Shown here: in pieces, positions 61,144 to 64,000 of the stretch
Layout of the letters: the number at the start of each line of letters is the position of its first letter
Position numbering within the stretch: position 1 is the first letter of the stretch
Origin: Talinum fruticosum
Taxonomy: Eukaryota; Streptophyta; Magnoliopsida; Caryophyllales; Talinaceae
Direction of reading: 5' to 3'
Assembly (NCBI GenBank): GCA_021018815.1
Contig: JAITYX010000017.1
Span: 1,426,001 to 1,490,000, forward strand
DNA: 64,000 bases
Position numbers and translations under genes: made by a program
Notes under the pieces: model-generated
Databases searched by the model: none
Told to the model about the DNA's origin: nothing
The model's input: the letters and a program-made list of their open reading frames with translations, nothing else

Positions 61144-62130
61144 ACTTTTAAACATGTACATATCTATATTTTTTTATTTTAACGTTTGTAGGATGTATCA
61201 CCAATTTAATTGTAGCATTTAAACTACTAAAGATTTATAGTTTTAGTTGTTAATCTTTTTGAAAGTTTTAAAATTAGTGAATTACCTTAACGTATGTTTA
61301 ACAATATTTCTCCTACTTATTTTTTAATAACTTTATAAATGTGTTTAACTAAAATTAGACTTAATTTATTTCCTACCAAAGAAGAAATAATATCATCATT
61401 TAATCTAATATAAATAATAAAAGTTGAGTACATATGTTATTTGTTGGACACTTGGCTGTATACGATTGGTTGTATTATTTACTTTTATTTTTAAAAATTT
61501 TATTTTTCGTAATTTAGGTGCTTGTCCCTCTTCATGTAAAAAAAAATGTATTATTGTATTCTATGCATTGTACTTGGTGTGAATCATTTCTCCATTTAAA
61601 GTTCATAAATGTTAAAATTCAATTAGTATTTTGCATGAATATAATGCATACGAATCACTAAAAAACCTATAAAATATTAACGGGATGTTCCATCAAAATT
61701 TCCCTAATTTCGACGGGTTTTTCACCCATTTTGATGGACCGAAGACGTCGTATTTTGGTTCGCCACGAGGGACATTCTAACAGGATGTCCGACGGATTGT
61801 CAAATGATTCTGACAACACGTCGAGCGAACAGTCTGGCGGGTTCAATGCCTATTGGACAATCTGTCCAATGTAATGTTGTCTTCCAAAAATCTTAGCATC
61901 CTTTTTTGAGATTTCTTATCAATATACACTTTATGTTGGATCAAAGTGTGTATTCATAAATATTTCCTTCACAATTGGCTCTCTCTTCAAAATTTCCTTC
62001 TATCAAAATAAAGGAATACATATTATATAAAACATACATGCATATTTACATATATTAATATTAACATTAATTGTGTATAGGATTTTTAGATACTTATCAA
62101 CCACCTCCTTCTTTCGCTTATAGGTATTAA
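61144..62130. other. AT-rich intergenic DNA
   Basis: No gene is supported. 61680-61870 is less AT-rich and contains phrases such as TTTCGACGGGTTTTTCACCC and ACAGGATGTCCGACGGATTG, which look like transposon internal sequence, perhaps part of the CACTA-like remnant that follows. Confidence 0.4.
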
Positions 62131-62135
62131 GCCAC

Positions 62136-62315
62136 CACTACTAGGGTAACCATTTTCACTACGGTTCAAAATGACATTTTAATACGGTTACAAGGCGTAG
62201 TGTATGTAAGGGTAGTAGTAGATGGACATCTTTTTCGGTTCAAATTCGTAATAATAGAGAATCTATTACTGCAGTTCATTTGTAGAACTGTAGTAATAGG
62301 TAACTATTACTATGG
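62136..62315. mobile_element. CACTA-like (EnSpm) terminal remnant
   Basis: CACTACTAGGGTAAC at 62136 followed by repeated ACTACGGTT / TACGGTTACAA motifs resembles a CACTA terminus with subterminal repeats. A hairpin at 62263-62277 and 62285-62299 (CTATTACTGCAGTTC and near-perfect complement) belongs to it. Only one end is recognised. Confidence 0.5.
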
Positions 62316-62919
62316 TTATGGAGAAAGATGAGACGATTCGAGAAATTAAAGTGTACCTAGCTGCATTAGCATATCTTATGGGTGAACACTCGCTTGGTTT
62401 GTTTAGAGATGTTGTGGACGAAAAAGTTATTGCCATTCTTTCTCTCAAAGGTACGTACAAGAATTTGTGTTGATAAAAGATTAGCCAATTCCTTAAATTT
62501 TCTCGGGTAACTCACTTTTGTGAATACTCTTCCAGCCTGAATCTGAAATTCGCGTAGTAGGCGCCTATTTTTTTGCTTTGGGTGGGGTGGGAGCAAATAC
62601 ATAACTTCATTAGTTTTCACACAAGAAGGGGACTACACCATGCACTCATTGCTTACACCGGCCATTCCCAAAGGGCATGATGTTTAAGAATTTTCATATT
62701 GGTGGTGAGCATATTTGCTTCCAAGAGTTTGAGATCGATCAAATAAATGTTAGTGAGTTTGTCAGTAATATTGCTTATTATTTGGTAATTTTAATTTATA
62801 TACTTCTAACATTCCGTGTTTAGTTCTTACCATCGAATAAGTCTTGCATGTTGTAATAATATGAAGGACGGAAGAGGACTTGACAACTACTGAAGACGAG
62901 TTTTGGAGGATGATTGAAT
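62316..62919 (+). pseudogene. Cystatin-like paralog, fragment E
   Basis: 62318-62452 matches the second half of exon 3 (IREIKVYLAALAYLMGEHSL, then GLFRDVVDEKVIAILSLK, GTACG donor). 62871-62919 matches exon 4 (EEDLTTTEDEFWRMIE then TAA). Everything upstream of mid exon 3 is replaced by the CACTA-like end. Confidence 0.6.
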
Positions 62920-64000
62920 AAAGGCAGGCAAAAGAAACAAAACCATGTTCAAACTAATTACAAGTTGATGTACATTGTTCCAGCTCGTTGATGTAGTTTA
63001 CTAATGTTCGATATTGTGTGTAGACTATACAGTTTAGAGAGCGTGAATTTTCTTTAATTAATTTCTTAAATCGATGATGTTTACTAACATGTTCAGATAT
63101 TTTTTCCGGATTGAAGTAAGGAGAGTGTGAATATCTTCTTTTAATTTGTTCAGTCTTGTTATACTCAAAATTATTTTCTTTTTCGTGAGGTGATGTTTGA
63201 TAATTGTCAATGTTCATGCATTCTGATCAAAGTCTTTGGTTGAAGATTGTATAGATTAAGATATATATGCCATAAAATGGGTGAAGTCGAGTATATGAGG
63301 ACATGGTAGTAGCATTTCAACTGTTGATTGCTCTATCGGGAATATATTTAGACAATCGGTGCTTTTTGATACCTTTTGAGGGCTTTACCCTAACTACAAA
63401 GGGATTTATTCATATCTTCCTTGCTCTTTTAATATTGTGAGTCCTATCAGGCCTCAAATTCATTGTGAATACACCGCCAAACACAAATTTAACAATGAAC
63501 TTAAACTAATTTTTAAGGATTTGAAACGGTTACTTATATTGTCAAAGATAAATATTTTTTAAGGGAGTAGATTATTAAAAACTCCATAGTTAAGGGTGTT
63601 TGGCCTGGAGTAATGTTGGTATGGGTGCTCTGAAAAGTTTCACCGAGTAGCATTAGATTCTTTGTAATTATGCTTATCTCAATAGAAGTTCTCAATGTTT
63701 GCAAAACAGGGGCAAGAGTTGCGTGCTTTGTTGGGGCTTCAACCATGTGATTGCGATATAATCGCAACTCTTTCACTTTGATTTTATTATACAAATCTAA
63801 GAACAACCCTAATTTCTTTGTAAAGTTTGCCGATTCCTTTCAATTTTAATTTTAAGTTTTCCCCTCAAATCCTTACTCTTCAATTTTGGAGTCGAAAGTA
63901 AAGAGAAATAAAATTTTGGAAGGAACTCGTTAGGAAAAGGAGAGGAAATTATTTAAGTTGGATAAGAGTTTCATATGAATGACACATAAGATGTTTATTT
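62457..64000. repeat. Segmental duplication, copy 2 (partner 33300-35110)
   Basis: Collinear with 33.3-35.1 kb, with a deletion of about 170 bases near its start and scattered indels. The last 100 bases correspond to the region about 100 bases before the ATG of paralog B, so another cystatin-like gene probably begins just past the window. Confidence 0.75.

Overview
The window is nuclear DNA of a flowering plant, most likely a eudicot. Coding exons are split by GT-AG introns, the gene families are plant-specific (PPR-DYW, GH100 invertase, TRM/DUF4378), and intergenic space is AT-rich and full of plant-type transposable elements. I cannot name the species.

Layout. 1-1501: 3' part of a PPR-DYW organelle RNA-editing gene, very like LPA66, cut by the window start and carrying an apparent 1-base frameshift. 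1640-2520 (-): decayed exons of histidinol dehydrogenase. 3684-6428 (+): a two-exon gene for a 97-residue mitochondrial protein like cytochrome c oxidase subunit 7c, with two site II promoter elements upstream. 7580-25430 (-): a large Ty3/gypsy retrotransposon with gag and protease remnants but no visible reverse transcriptase or integrase. It carries long tandem-repeat regions and an antisense ORF with an acidic repeat tail. A chromovirus-like element (8809-17515, +) is inserted in that ORF. 26599-29846 (-): a complete four-exon cytosolic neutral/alkaline invertase gene. 31377-32433: an AT-rich inverted-repeat element.

32878-41815: a tandem family of cystatin-like genes. It consists of a fragment, a copy with a destroyed splice acceptor and one apparently intact copy. 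44190-47010: a LINE remnant interrupted by an LTR-like sequence. 47105-56346: five head-to-tail ~1.865-kb units, each carrying the same dead papain-like cysteine protease gene on the minus strand. 57646-61143 (+): a four-exon TRM/DUF4378-type gene with one homopolymer frameshift. 62136-64000: a CACTA-like terminus touching another cystatin-like fragment, then a second copy of the promoter-side DNA seen at 33.3-35.1 kb. This predicts a further cystatin-like gene just past the window.

The most unusual feature is the meeting of two families that are known elsewhere as partners: cystatin-fold proteins (inhibitors) and papain-like proteases (targets). Here the cystatin-like proteins have lost the consensus inhibitory loop, and the protease copies share an in-frame stop and were amplified after inactivation. 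A working inhibitor-protease system is therefore not demonstrated. Two host genes carry single-base losses in homopolymer runs, which suggests sequence error rather than true gene death.
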